Shown one piece after another: positions 25,818-34,453 of a DNA stretch of 64,000 bases. A model generated the notes under the pieces. The model worked only from the letters and a program-made list of their open reading frames with translations. It made no database searches and had not been told where the DNA came from. Position 1 is the stretch's first letter, and every line of letters starts with the position of its first letter. This DNA is from Saprospira grandis DSM 2844 (lineage in GTDB: Bacteria > Bacteroidota > Bacteroidia > Chitinophagales > Saprospiraceae): positions 3,003,669 to 3,067,668 of the forward strand of contig NZ_JH719942.1 of the NCBI RefSeq assembly GCF_000275825.1, read 5' to 3'. The translations under genes and the position numbers were made by a program.

Positions 25818-26889
25818 GCCGAAGGCTGTACTCGATCTCCCCCCTCCGCAAAATAATCTGGCTACCTTCAATAAAAACCTGAAAGTCACCCTCAAATTGC
25901 TCGCTAATACTGCCTGCCGTTTGGGGGCAACAACTATCTGCACAGCTTTTAAGACGGAGGGTCTGCCCCTTAAAATTACAGTCTCTCTGACAACGCTCGT
26001 TTTCCCAGCTAATAGCCCCCTTGCCTTCTTCAAAAGAGAAAATATGCCGCATGGCATGAACGCTCGTCATCATGCCATTACTATAACTCGCTAGCTCCCA
26101 ACGTAAGCCCCTGAGCTTTTCGGCAGACAAGGGCTTGGCCTCTGCTTGCAAACCTCTCAATGGCTGGGCAATGAGTTCATAATTGGCCGAACTCAACACT
26201 AATTGGTTGTTTTCTAAACGGTAAGTCAAGCTATCCAAACGCATGGCTTTTAACCACTCTGTCCTAGGCGCATCACAACAAGCCTCGGTACAACTGCCTG
26301 TTTCTTTAGGGAAAATACGGCCCTCTGCATACTCACAAGCCTGCCAACAACTATTGGCCTCCAAAAAGAAACGATAGCCCTCGGCCTGAAAGTCCAAACG
26401 ATAGGGTAGGGGCGGCTGCCAACTGTCACCGCTGGCCTTTTCCCGGACCTCCTCAATCAACCAACTGCTCTCACTGAGCTCTAAAGGCAAACGATTGCGG
26501 CTAAAATGCCATTCGCTCTCTCCCGTTTGCACAATCAAACTGTCTTTTTTCTGCCGAAGGATCTCAAAATCGTTGCCCAACAGTTCCTGCAACTGATTAT
26601 CCAACTCCGAATCACAACAAATCATCGTGGTTACCCAACCAAGATCTTTAGGCTCGGCCCTATTGCCCGACCAACTTACTTCCGTATGGCTACTGTTCCG
26701 AGACCAAGAAAGACTCATGCCTTCTTCACGAATACCTAGGCTGCTGGCCCGATTTACCACTATTTTTTGGCCGTCTTTCAGAACATGTTCCAAATACCAA
26801 ACACCCTGAATATCAGTAGGAGTCTGCTCGCTACAAGCCGAAAATAAAGTTAGCAGCAGGGCCAGCATAAAAAAGAAGGGGGATTTCAT
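25795..26889 (-). CDS. Cys-rich lipoprotein with three META/HslJ-like modules
   Basis: The 364-residue protein has a lipobox (LFSAC, Cys19). Three modules of ~105 residues follow, each starting with a hydrophobic 'G.W.L/SSWLIE/LRWELASY' strand and containing a cysteine cluster: MICCDSEL in the first, ACEYAEG..CTEACCDAP in the second, RCQRDC..CADSCCPQT in the third. The layout resembles repeated META/HslJ-type domains found in outer-membrane lipoproteins. The Cys pairs could form disulfides or bind metal. Function unknown. Confidence 0.72.
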   Translation of the reverse strand: MKSPFFFMLALLLTLFSACSEQTPTDIQGVWYLEHVLKDGQKIVVNRASSLGIREEGMSLSWSRNSSHTEVSWSGNRAEPKDLGWVTTMICCDSELDNQLQELLGNDFEILRQKKDSLIVQTGESEWHFSRNRLPLELSESSWLIEEVREKASGDSWQPPLPYRLDFQAEGYRFFLEANSCWQACEYAEGRIFPKETGSCTEACCDAPRTEWLKAMRLDSLTYRLENNQLVLSSANYELIAQPLRGLQAEAKPLSAEKLRGLRWELASYSNGMMTSVHAMRHIFSFEEGKGAISWENERCQRDCNFKGQTLRLKSCADSCCPQTAGSISEQFEGDFQVFIEGSQIILRRGEIEYSLRPIRDDKF

Positions 26890-26976
26890 AGACTATAGTT
26901 TTTTATGGTTCTTATGATTTTCTTTTGAATAGATGCCAATTCTTTCTTTTTGGCTACTCAAGATAAGGTTTTTTTT

Positions 26977-27095
26977 GGGGCCCGCGGCCAGCAAAGCTGG
27001 CCGCCGCTATGCTGCGGGGCTCACAGGTCTGTTCGGCCCTTCGCTGGCTGCGCCAGCTTGGTCTGGCCTACGGCCACCCCTCCGCAGCGCTGGGC
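26977..27095 (+). repeat. GC-rich modular hairpin repeat, copy 9 (GGCCC/GGGCC type)
   Basis: Head GGGGCCCGC, hairpin GGCCAGCAAAGCTGGCC, GCTATGCTGC, a core with two base changes (GCTCACAGGTCTGTTCGGCCCT), hairpin GCTGGCTGCGCCAGC, GGTCTGG, CCTACGG hairpin, tail GCAGCGCTGGGCC. Head GGCCC pairs with tail GGGCC. Nearby GC hairpins continue to about 27175. Confidence 0.88.
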
Positions 27096-27197
27096 CGCTC
27101 ATCTTTTGTTTTTTCTTTTGGCGGTCTTCTTCGGCGGCTTTGGGCCCATGGGCTGCAGCCCATGGCCGATGATTGGCAAAACTCCTTCTTAGTCGTC

Positions 27198-27440
27198 CTA
27201 AAATCTACGATATAGCTTGTCAAAGTCATTGAATAGAGTCACTAAACTGTTTGGTATAGGTCCCTCTACTGCATAAGAGTCGTCCTGAACTCCATGGTAT
27301 AGGTTGCAGAAGTGTATAATATACGTTAGGGAACTGTACGGCATAGGTTGTGGAACTACATAATATAGGTTGTAGGACCCCAAAATAGACGTCCTAGGAC
27401 GTCTATTTTGGGGTCCTAGGACGTACCTACTGGGGTATAG
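27198..27440. repeat. Degenerate inverted flank of the minisatellite with a 46-bp perfect palindrome
   Basis: Positions 27373-27418 are a perfect 46-bp palindrome centred at 27395/27396 (core GACGTCCTAGGACGTC). To its left lie degraded units complementary to the minisatellite on the right, for example CGTCCTGAACTCCATGG. I see no gene here; the 84-residue minus-strand frame over it is a translation of these repeats. Confidence 0.9.
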
Positions 27441-27815
27441 AAAGCTACCCAATGGGGTTTATGGACGTATCTCATGGAGTTCAGGACGTACCCAATGGAG
27501 TTTGTGGACGTACCCAATGGGGTTTGTGGACGTATCTCATGGAGTTTGTGGACGTATCTCATGGAGTTCAGGACGTACCCAATGGGGTTTGTGGACGTAT
27601 CTCATGGAGTTCGGGACGTACCCAATGGGGTTTGTGGACCTATCTCATGGGGTTTGTGGACGTACCTCATGGGGTTTGTGGACGTATCTCATGGAGTTCA
27701 GGACGTACCCAATGGGGTTTGTGGACCTATCTCATGGAGTTCAGGACGTACCCAATGAGGTTTGTGGACCTATCTCATGGAGTTCGGGACGTACCTTATG
27801 GGGGTCTTGGACCTA
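27441..27815 (+). repeat. Minisatellite of alternating 21/22-bp units
   Basis: About 17 head-to-tail units follow the pattern GGACGTAYCYMATGGRGTTY, with small variants. Two alternating types (GGACGTATCTCATGGAGTTC and GGACGTACCCAATGGGGTTT) often form a 43-bp dimer, so the reading frame changes every dimer. All three forward frames stay open over ~300 bp. It lacks the unique spacers of a CRISPR array. Confidence 0.93.
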
Positions 27816-28108
27816 ATCCATACCTTAAAGGACCCCTATTTTGGGCTTGTGCAACCCCATCGCCCTAGTTTATTAGTCCCTCAACTTTTTCTTGGTTTTT
27901 GAAAGATGGAGAAAAAGAAAGTGTCTTTTAGCAGCTGGGCAGTTTTGGGCTGAAGCTTAACGGGAAGCTATAAGTAGAAAAAGCGAACAAGGACTTTAGT
28001 CCGTCAGTTGGCTCAGTTAACAACCTTGGGCTTCAGCCCAGAGGCGCTTAAACAAGCTTAAAGATTATATTGGCTCGCCTTTTCAGCCATGGGCTAAAGC
28101 CCTTGGTT
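27816..28108. other. Non-coding stretch with scattered hairpins
   Basis: No gene is visible. Short perfect hairpins such as GGGCTTCAGCCC (28028-28039) and GGGCTAAAGCCC (28091-28102) resemble loops of the second repeat family next to it. A half-arm of the palindrome (GGACCCCTATTTTGGG) recurs near 27829. Confidence 0.6.
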
Positions 28109-28333
28109 GCTGATGGAGTCTAGTAGAACAGAAAATCCCCTCGAAGGAGGGGATGACGATTTTTTCGATAGCCTAGGGCCTTGGCCCTAGGGTGCCTATG
28201 AAATTTATGGGGGAGAAAAATCAAACTACCGAAGAAAAAATAACCCTTGTTCAAAGCGGTAGAGGATTTTAATCCTCTCCGTACTATAGATGTAGAATGG
28301 GGTTGTTGTATGGCTGTAGGTTTCAACCTACAG
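28109..28333 (+). repeat. Second hairpin repeat family, copy 1
   Basis: About 225 bp nearly identical to 60911-61141. It contains an AAATCCCCTCGAA..GAGGGGAT hairpin, CCTAGGGCCTTGGCCCTAGG, ATGAAATTTATGGGGGAGA, GAGGATTTTAATCCTC, and ends with GTAGGTTTCAACCTAC. The sequence and AT-rich linkers are unrelated to the GC-rich family that follows. Confidence 0.9.
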
Positions 28334-28339
28334 TAAAAA

Positions 28340-28467
28340 GGGCCGAAGGCCCGCAGGCCTAGGGGCCTGAAAGGGGGCCGCGCAGCGGCAGACCCAGGGC
28401 GAAGCCCGCAGGGCCGAGCAGACCTGCGAGCCCTGCAAGGGCCCGGCCGCCGAAGGCGGCAGGCCCC
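28340..28467 (-). repeat. GC-rich modular hairpin repeat, copy 10 (GGCCT/AGGCC type, CTGCC head)
   Basis: Minus strand: head GGGGCCTGCC, GCCGCCTTCGGCGGC hairpin, GGGCCC..TTGCAGGGCTCGCAGGTC, CTCGGCCCT, GGGCTTCGCCC hairpin, GGTCTG, CGCTGCGCGG hairpin, tail CCCCTAGGCC, GGGCCTTCGGCCC hairpin. Confidence 0.88.
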
Positions 28468-28487
28468 AAAAAATCAAAAACAGAAGG

Positions 28488-28518
28488 TTTGTAAAAGCAA
28501 GTTGAAGTCTGTATCTTG
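28488..28518 (+). promoter_or_regulatory. Promoter of cysS
   Basis: TTTG (28488-28491) and TATCTTG (28512-28518) are 20 bp apart, giving a start about 25 bp before the ATG at 28547. Confidence 0.55.
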
Positions 28519-28546
28519 CCGCCTTAACATTCGAATCAAAGCTAGT

Positions 28547-30070
28547 ATGAACGCATTAAAAATTTACAATTCGCTAAGTCGGACCCTAGAGGAATTTACA
28601 CCCATAGACCCCAACGGAAAGAAAGTTGGCCTATATGTCTGTGGACCAACTGTTTATAATGAGGTGCACTTGGGGAATTGTCGGACCTTTTTTAGCTTTG
28701 ATTTGCTCTACCGCTATTTGTTGCAAAAGGGCTATAAGGTCCGTTATGTCCGCAATATTACGGATGTGGGCCACCTAGAAGGGGATGTAGATACCGCCGC
28801 CGATAGCAAGATTGAGCAAAGGGCTCGCCTAGAGGAGCTAGAGCCTATGGAGATTGTGCAAAAGTATACCTACCTCTTTCATGAGGTGATGGACCAACTC
28901 AATATTTTGCCGCCAAGCATTGAGCCTACGGCTACGGGCCATATTGTGGAGCAAATCCAGATGGTCCAAGATATTATTGAGAATGGCTATGGCTATGAGG
29001 TCAATGGCTCGGTTTATTTTGATACCCAAAAGCTCATTGCCGAGAATAAAGACTATGGCAAACTATCGGGCAAATTGGTGGAGGACCTGATGTCGGAAAG
29101 CCGCGATGACCTTAAAAAGCAAGAGGAAAAACGCTCGCCTTCTGATTTTGCCATCTGGGTAAAGGCCTCGCCTACGCATATTATGCGCTGGCCCTCGCCT
29201 TGGGGAGATGGTTTTCCGGGTTGGCACCTAGAATGCTCGGCCATGAGTACCAAGTACTTGGGCAAAACCTTTGACATTCATGGGGGCGGCATGGACCTAC
29301 AATTTCCGCATCACGAAAATGAAATTGCCCAGAATTTGGGGGCCTGCAATTGCCAGCCCGTCAATTACTGGATGCACGCCAATATGCTACTGCTCAATGG
29401 CAAGAAAATGAGTAAGAGCAAGGGCAATTCTATTCTGCCCAAGGAGCTTTTTGCAGGCAGCAATCCGCTAATGACTAAGCCCTATAGCCCCATGGTCATC
29501 CGCTTTTTTATGTTGCAGGCGCACTATCGCTCTACCCTCAACATTACAGAGGATGCCCTTTTGGCCGCCGAAAAAGGCTATCAGCGCCTAATGCAAGCCC
29601 ATGAGGCCCTGATGGCTTTGGAGCAAACTGAGCTTTCAGACTTGGCCAAAGGCCTAGATATCAAAATCAATAAGCTGTTGGATGGCGCCTTTGCGGAGCT
29701 AGATGAGGACCTCAACACCCCCAAGGCCCTCGCTAAAATCTTTGGCTTGGTCAGTGATATTCAGAAGTTTACGAATGGCCAACAAGACTTGGGCAGCATT
29801 GCGCCCGAAACCCTGGCCCGCCTCAAAAAGGACTTTAGCGCCATCGTTTTTGATGTATTCGGTCTGCAAAAAGAAGCCCTCATCGGCCAATCAGATGAAG
29901 ATAAGACCTTGCTAGATGGCCTGATGCAGATGATTATCGAACAGCGCCAAGAGGCCAGAGCCAATAAAGACTGGACCAAAAGCGATCAGATTCGGGATGC
30001 CCTTCAAGCGCTTGGATTACAAATTAAGGACGGCAAAGAAGGCAGCAGCTGGAGCAAAATTAAGTCCTAG
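28547..30070 (+). CDS. cysS: Cysteine-tRNA ligase
   Basis: The protein is 507 residues from ATG 28547, a class I synthetase that charges tRNA-Cys. The HIGH-type motif is HLGN (41-44). The zinc ligands are visible as Cys32, Cys230, His255 and Glu259. The KMSKS loop is at 287-291. A longer frame begins at 28502, but the preceding 15 residues overlap the predicted promoter and are not family-like. A repeat copy begins 9 bp after the stop. Confidence 0.97.
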   Translation: MNALKIYNSLSRTLEEFTPIDPNGKKVGLYVCGPTVYNEVHLGNCRTFFSFDLLYRYLLQKGYKVRYVRNITDVGHLEGDVDTAADSKIEQRARLEELEPMEIVQKYTYLFHEVMDQLNILPPSIEPTATGHIVEQIQMVQDIIENGYGYEVNGSVYFDTQKLIAENKDYGKLSGKLVEDLMSESRDDLKKQEEKRSPSDFAIWVKASPTHIMRWPSPWGDGFPGWHLECSAMSTKYLGKTFDIHGGGMDLQFPHHENEIAQNLGACNCQPVNYWMHANMLLLNGKKMSKSKGNSILPKELFAGSNPLMTKPYSPMVIRFFMLQAHYRSTLNITEDALLAAEKGYQRLMQAHEALMALEQTELSDLAKGLDIKINKLLDGAFAELDEDLNTPKALAKIFGLVSDIQKFTNGQQDLGSIAPETLARLKKDFSAIVFDVFGLQKEALIGQSDEDKTLLDGLMQMIIEQRQEARANKDWTKSDQIRDALQALGLQIKDGKEGSSWSKIKS

Positions 30071-30078
30071 CAGAATTT

Positions 30079-30232
30079 GGGGCTGCCCACTCGCTTCGCT
30101 CGGGTCGGGCTGTGTCAGGGCTCGCAGGGCTGCTCGGCCCTGCGCAAAATTTCGCTACGCTCATTTTGCTAGGTCTGCGGCTTCGCCGCCCCCTTATCCA
30201 TCCCTCAGCCTGCGGCGGCTGCGCCGCCTGTC
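30079..30232 (+). repeat. GC-rich modular hairpin repeat, copy 11 (GGCTG/CAGCC type)
   Basis: Head GGGGCTGCC, CTCGCTTCGCTCGGG hairpin, GGGCTGTGTC, GGGCTCGCAGGGCTGCTCGG core, a long AT hairpin (GCAAAAT..ATTTTGC), GGTCTG, CGGC hairpin, tail CATCCCTCAGCC, GGCGGC hairpin. It sits between two plus-strand genes immediately after the cysS stop, so it would be transcribed. Confidence 0.92.
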
Positions 30233-30279
30233 CGCCGCAAAGGCCATACAAGATCTATTGGACCAAATATATATCGTCT

Positions 30280-30849
30280 ATGCCGCTTAAGTACTTCTTA
30301 TTTTCTTTGGCCCTATTGGGCAGTAGTTGGCTTTCTGCTCAGCCCTTATTGGGCAGTTGTGAGTGGGAAGTCTTGGCCCAAGATGATTTTACAGGCCGAG
30401 CAGAAAAGCGCTTGCCTAGTCGCTGGTTCTTTAGCTATACGCCCAAAGCGTATCGTCGATTTTATCCCAATGAAGATTACCTTTCGGCCTCGGGCTTTCT
30501 GCGAGAAAGCGAGGGCCAACTACTGCTAGAGCTAGAGATCCGCTTATTGGACCAAGAGGCCGATAAAAGTTTTGGTTTCTTGCCGCCCAAGGCAAAACTA
30601 GAACTTACCGCCCTGGATGGCCGCAAACATAAATTGTATTCGCCTTTGGGGGCCAAACGACAAGCGCAGGGGAGAGAAAGTGTTTATATCTGCCGTTTTC
30701 CGCTCAAGAAGAAAGACCAAAAATGGTTGCGCAAGCATGAAATTGAGTCCTTGAGTTTGCAGTGGTCGGCGGGCACACAAAATTACCCCATTTATTATCT
30801 CGATTTTTTTAAGGACCAATTAGATTGCCTCGAGCAACATAAAAAATAA
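30280..30849 (+). CDS. Hypothetical exported protein
   Basis: From ATG 30280 the product is 189 residues with a signal peptide ending at WLSAQ. It then has a 'WEVLAQDDFTGRAEKRLPSRW' start, reminiscent of the strand that opens concanavalin-like lectin or family 16 glycosidase domains. The remaining strands are too short to confirm that fold. Two cysteines lie near the ends (SC..., DCLEQ). The frame extends upstream into the repeat copy; I reject those 56 residues because a clear signal peptide starts here. rfbC follows 4 bp later. Confidence 0.75.
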   Translation: MPLKYFLFSLALLGSSWLSAQPLLGSCEWEVLAQDDFTGRAEKRLPSRWFFSYTPKAYRRFYPNEDYLSASGFLRESEGQLLLELEIRLLDQEADKSFGFLPPKAKLELTALDGRKHKLYSPLGAKRQAQGRESVYICRFPLKKKDQKWLRKHEIESLSLQWSAGTQNYPIYYLDFFKDQLDCLEQHKK

Positions 30850-30853
30850 GCCT

Positions 30854-31399
30854 ATGCCTTTTGTTAAAACTCCTATTGCCGACCTCCTCCTTTTTGAACC
30901 TCGGGTTTTTGAGGATGATCGCGGCTACTTCTTTGAGGCCTTTAATGCCCAAACCTTTGCCGAGGCGGGAATAGAACGTCCCTTTGTACAAGATAATCAG
31001 GCCCGTTCAGCCTATGGGGTGCTTCGGGGCTTGCACTATCAAGTAGGGGAGCAGGCGCAAGCCAAATTGGTCCGAGTACTAGAAGGTAAGGTCCTAGATG
31101 TAGTGGTAGACCTTCGTCCCGATTCTCCTACTTATGGAGAGCATTATGGGGTAGAGCTTTCGGCGGAGAACAAACGGCAGTTGTATGTGCCTCGTGGTTT
31201 TGCGCATGGCTATGTGGTTTTGAGCAAAACGGCAGAGTTCTTCTATAAATGCGACAACTTTTATCATAAGGCCAGTGAGGGCGGTATCCGCTACGATGAC
31301 CCTCAATTGAATATTGATTGGCAGATTGATTTGGCGCAGGCCATCCTTTCTGAAAAGGACCTAGAATTACCTCATTTTGGCCAACAGCGAAAAGCCTAA
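30854..31399 (+). CDS. rfbC: dTDP-4-dehydrorhamnose 3,5-epimerase
   Basis: The 181-residue cupin enzyme makes dTDP-4-keto-L-rhamnose. It has the family signatures FEDDRGYFFEAFN, GLHYQ (59-63, His61 the catalytic base), and VPRGFAHGY (112-120). Length is normal. It is 6 bp upstream of rfbD; rfbA and rfbB are not in the window. Confidence 0.96.
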   Translation: MPFVKTPIADLLLFEPRVFEDDRGYFFEAFNAQTFAEAGIERPFVQDNQARSAYGVLRGLHYQVGEQAQAKLVRVLEGKVLDVVVDLRPDSPTYGEHYGVELSAENKRQLYVPRGFAHGYVVLSKTAEFFYKCDNFYHKASEGGIRYDDPQLNIDWQIDLAQAILSEKDLELPHFGQQRKA

Positions 31400-31405
31400 A
31401 CGACT

Positions 31406-32284
31406 ATGATTAAGAATATACTGATTACTGGGGCCGAGGGCCAATTGGGCAGCGAAATACAGGCCTTGGTCATGAACCAAAAGGCCTTGCGTCTTTTGGC
31501 GGGAGGCCAATACCATTTTACCGATCAATCTACCCTCGATATTACTGATGTCGAGGCGGTTTATGCCTATATGCAGCAATATAAAATAGATTATTGCATC
31601 AACTGTGCAGCTTATACTGCCGTAGATAAGGCCGAGGAGCAGGAAGAATTGGCCCAGTTGGTCAATGTAGAAGGGCCCCGCAATTTGGCCAAGGCGGCCG
31701 CAGCCCTTGGGGCAAAATTGGTGCATATTTCTACAGACTATGTTTATGCGGGTACAGCTTCTGGCCCTATTCGAGAAACTGCGGTTACAGATCCCCAGGG
31801 CGTGTATGGGTGCACAAAACTAGCGGGAGAACAGGCCGTTTTGGCCGAGCTGCCCGATGCACTGATTATTCGCACCGCATGGGTTTACTCCTCTTTTGGG
31901 CAGAACTTCGTAAAAACTATGTTGCGATTGGGCCAAGAGCGCCCAAGTCTATCTGTAGTGGCCGATCAAATAGGTAGCCCTACCTTTGCAGGAGATCTGG
32001 CCGAGGCTATTCTGCGGATTTTGGGCCAAGAGGAGGCGCCTTCTGGGCTCTACCATTATAGTAATGAGGGCGTAGCCAGTTGGTATGACTTTGCGCAGGC
32101 CATTTTTGAGTTGGCCCAAATAGATTGTGCGCTGCAGCCCATAGATACTAAAGATTACCCTACTCCTGCAAAACGCCCTGCCTTTTCGCTTTTGCATAAG
32201 GGCAAAATAAAGGGCAACTTTGGTTTGCAAATTCCCCATTGGCGAGAGAGCTTGGCCCGCATGCTAAAAACGCTGCGGTATTAA
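31406..32284 (+). CDS. rfbD: dTDP-4-dehydrorhamnose reductase
   Basis: The 292-residue SDR-type enzyme reduces dTDP-4-keto-L-rhamnose to dTDP-L-rhamnose. The dinucleotide-binding loop GAEGQLG is at 9-15, STDYVY at 109-114, and the catalytic YxxxK (YGCTK) at 134-138. The nucleotide-sugar product would feed surface polysaccharide. It follows rfbC closely. Confidence 0.95.
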   Translation: MIKNILITGAEGQLGSEIQALVMNQKALRLLAGGQYHFTDQSTLDITDVEAVYAYMQQYKIDYCINCAAYTAVDKAEEQEELAQLVNVEGPRNLAKAAAALGAKLVHISTDYVYAGTASGPIRETAVTDPQGVYGCTKLAGEQAVLAELPDALIIRTAWVYSSFGQNFVKTMLRLGQERPSLSVVADQIGSPTFAGDLAEAILRILGQEEAPSGLYHYSNEGVASWYDFAQAIFELAQIDCALQPIDTKDYPTPAKRPAFSLLHKGKIKGNFGLQIPHWRESLARMLKTLRY

Positions 32285-32349
32285 ACAAAAGGAGGGCAGT
32301 TCTATTATAGAGGGAGAAAGCACCCTTTAAAAAAGGAAGAAATACAGCT

Positions 32350-34239
32350 ATGGCAAAAATAGGAATCAACCTGCAATCTGGGCAGGTAGAAAAAGATAAA
32401 ACCAAGAAAGGCGAGCTCATTATTGGGATTGATTTGGGGACCACCAACAGCTTGTTGGCCTACATCAATGCCGAGGGCAAAGCCGAATGTTTAAAAGAGG
32501 AATCGGCCAAGCATAGTTTGGTCCCTTCTGTTATTCATTGGCAGGAAGGGCAGCCTCTGGTGGGCCAATCGGCCAAAGAGATGTTAATCAAAGACCCAGA
32601 GAATACCATTTTCTCGGTCAAGCGGCTTTTGGGCAAATCTTATGGAGAGCTCAAAGATTATCAGGGCTTTTTTAGCTATGAGATTATTCCCAATGAGCAA
32701 GAAGACGGCTTATTGAAGGTTCGTTTGGGCAATAAGTTTTATAATCCCATCGAATTGTCTGCTGTTATTCTCAAAAGCTTGAAAGAGCGGGCCGAAAAGC
32801 TATTGAAGCAACCCGTACAGAAGGCCGTCATTACCGTTCCCGCTTATTTTAATGATTCGCAGCGGCAGGCCACTCGCGATGCGGGGAAACTGGCGGGCTT
32901 AGATGTTTTGCGAATTGTCAATGAGCCCACGGCGGCCAGTTTGGCCTATGGGATAGGTTTGGACCCCGATGAGCAAAAGACCATTGCCGTTTATGATTTG
33001 GGTGGAGGAACCTTTGACGTTTCTATCCTCAGCATTGATAATGGGATCTTTGAGGTATTGGCTACACATGGCGACACCTTTTTGGGGGGCGATGATATAG
33101 ACCGAGCCATCTTGAAGCATTGGGCCAAGGGCGCCAACTGGAGCGAGCAGCGCTTGCAGGAGGAGCGGGCGTTTGCGCAGGAACTGCGCCTTTTGGCTGA
33201 AGAGGCCAAGAAAAGCCTTTCTCTGGCCGATGAATTTGAGGGAGAATTGGCGGGCCAAGTATTGCGCTTAAACAAAGCGGAATTGGTCCAACTGACAGAA
33301 GAATTGATTCAGCGGAGCCTCAAGGCTTGTGAGCAGGCCCTAAAAGATGCGGAATTAAGTCTGACTGATATTGATGAGGTGGTCTTAGTGGGTGGTTCTA
33401 CCCGCATGCCAATTGTAAAAGAGGCCGTGGCTAAATTCTTTGGCCAAGCGCCCAAAGACGAGCTACATCCCGATGAGGTAGTGGCCCTAGGGGCGGCCAT
33501 ACAAGCCGATGTATTGGCGGGCAATCAAAAAGACATTTTATTATTAGATGTAACGCCATTATCATTAGGGATAGAAACCGTAGGGGGGCTGATGGACGTC
33601 ATTATTCCTAGAAACTCTAAAGTACCGATGAAAGCGGGCCGTCAGTATACTACTTCAGTAGATGGGCAGGTTAAGCTAAAAGTAGCGGTATATCAGGGAG
33701 AGCGGGAGTTGGTGGCCAACAACCGCAAGCTAGGAGAATTTGTATTGAAGGGGATACCGCCTATGGCGGCGGGTATGCCCAAGATAGAAATCCACTTCTT
33801 ATTGAATGCGGATGGCATCTTGAAGGTTCGGGCCAAGGAATTGCGTTCGGGGGTCGAGCAACTGGTTGAAATGCGTTCGCCTTATGGTATATCTGAGGAA
33901 GAAATGGGAAGAATGCTCTTAGATTCGATCAAGAATGCCAAGGAAGACATGGCCATCAAGGCTTTGATAGAGGCCAGAACCGAGGCCGAATCGGTTTTAT
34001 TGGCGACGGATAAATTCATTGGGCAGAACGGGGCCATTTTATTGGAGGAAGAGATTGTGGGGATGCAAAACCGGGCGGCTAGTTTGGCCCAAGCCTGTGG
34101 GGGAGAGGATAAAGACCTCATTCAGCAGCGGATGGAAGAGCTCAACCAATATGCTCGGCCAATGGCCGAGCGGGCTATGGACCAAAGTATAGCCAAGGCC
34201 GTAGCAGGGAAAAAAATAGAAGAACAAAAATTTGATTAA
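32350..34239 (+). CDS. hscA: Hsp70-family chaperone, HscA-like (Fe-S assembly type)
   Basis: The 629-residue protein has the Hsp70 ATPase domain: GIDLGTTNS at 26-34, [20 protein letters not shown], the [12 protein letters not shown] phosphate loop, and GGSTRMP. A substrate domain follows. The N-terminal extension ([12 protein letters not shown]) before the ATPase start, and a shorter divergent lid without DnaK's acidic EEVD-like tail, point to HscA rather than DnaK. HscA helps move Fe-S clusters from the scaffold IscU. No isc genes are adjacent, so the specific name is less certain than the Hsp70 call. Confidence 0.82.
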   Translation: MAKIGINLQSGQVEKDKTKKGELIIGIDLGTTNSLLAYINAEGKAECLKEESAKHSLVPSVIHWQEGQPLVGQSAKEMLIKDPENTIFSVKRLLGKSYGELKDYQGFFSYEIIPNEQEDGLLKVRLGNKFYNPIELSAVILKSLKERAEKLLKQPVQKAVITVPAYFNDSQRQATRDAGKLAGLDVLRIVNEPTAASLAYGIGLDPDEQKTIAVYDLGGGTFDVSILSIDNGIFEVLATHGDTFLGGDDIDRAILKHWAKGANWSEQRLQEERAFAQELRLLAEEAKKSLSLADEFEGELAGQVLRLNKAELVQLTEELIQRSLKACEQALKDAELSLTDIDEVVLVGGSTRMPIVKEAVAKFFGQAPKDELHPDEVVALGAAIQADVLAGNQKDILLLDVTPLSLGIETVGGLMDVIIPRNSKVPMKAGRQYTTSVDGQVKLKVAVYQGERELVANNRKLGEFVLKGIPPMAAGMPKIEIHFLLNADGILKVRAKELRSGVEQLVEMRSPYGISEEEMGRMLLDSIKNAKEDMAIKALIEARTEAESVLLATDKFIGQNGAILLEEEIVGMQNRAASLAQACGGEDKDLIQQRMEELNQYARPMAERAMDQSIAKAVAGKKIEEQKFD

Positions 34240-34245
34240 ATAGCG

Positions 34246-34278
34246 CAAAGGCCTTCCAATTTGGAAGGCCTTTGTTTT
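34246..34278 (+). terminator. Terminator of hscA
   Basis: Perfect 14-bp stem (CAAAGGCCTTCCAA / TTGGAAGGCCTTTG) with a one-base centre, then TTTT. A repeat copy in the opposite orientation follows. Confidence 0.85.
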
Positions 34279-34287
34279 GGGAGGGGA

Positions 34288-34438
34288 CAGGCGGCTTGGC
34301 CGCCGCAGGGGAGCGCAGCGACCGGCCTAGCGATGTGCAGGGGTGGCCGAAGGCCAGACCGAGCCGCTGAAAGCGGTGAAGGGCCGAGCGAATAGCGAGC
34401 CCCGAAACGTAGCGCCGCAGCTTTGCTGCGGAGGCCCC
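34288..34438 (-). repeat. GC-rich modular hairpin repeat, copy 12 (GGCCT/AGGCC type)
   Basis: Minus strand: head GGGGCCTCCGC, GCAGCAAAGCTGC hairpin, GGCGCTACG, GGGGCTCGCTATTCGC, CTCGGCCCTTC, hairpin, GGTCTGGCC, tail CATCGCTAGGCC, ending in CTGCGG and a GCCAAGCCGCC hairpin. Its sense frame runs in frame into the aldehyde dehydrogenase. Confidence 0.9.
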
Positions 34439-34453
34439 AAAAAAACAGAAAAG

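Noticed and set aside
27441-27815. CRISPR array
   Set aside because: Units are contiguous, 21-22 bp, without unique spacers, and there is no cas gene nearby.
27452-27868. Three overlapping plus-strand frames (up to 138 codons) that could be read as repeat proteins
   Set aside because: They are three translations of the same 21/22-bp minisatellite, frame changes with each dimer, and there is no start context, signal or known domain.
30112-30279. Upstream extension of the exported hypothetical protein after cysS
   Set aside because: The 56 residues are translated repeat; a signal peptide begins at 30280.
34343-34453. Upstream extension of the aldehyde dehydrogenase
   Set aside because: The 37 extra residues are translated repeat sequence; the family N-terminus begins at 34454.
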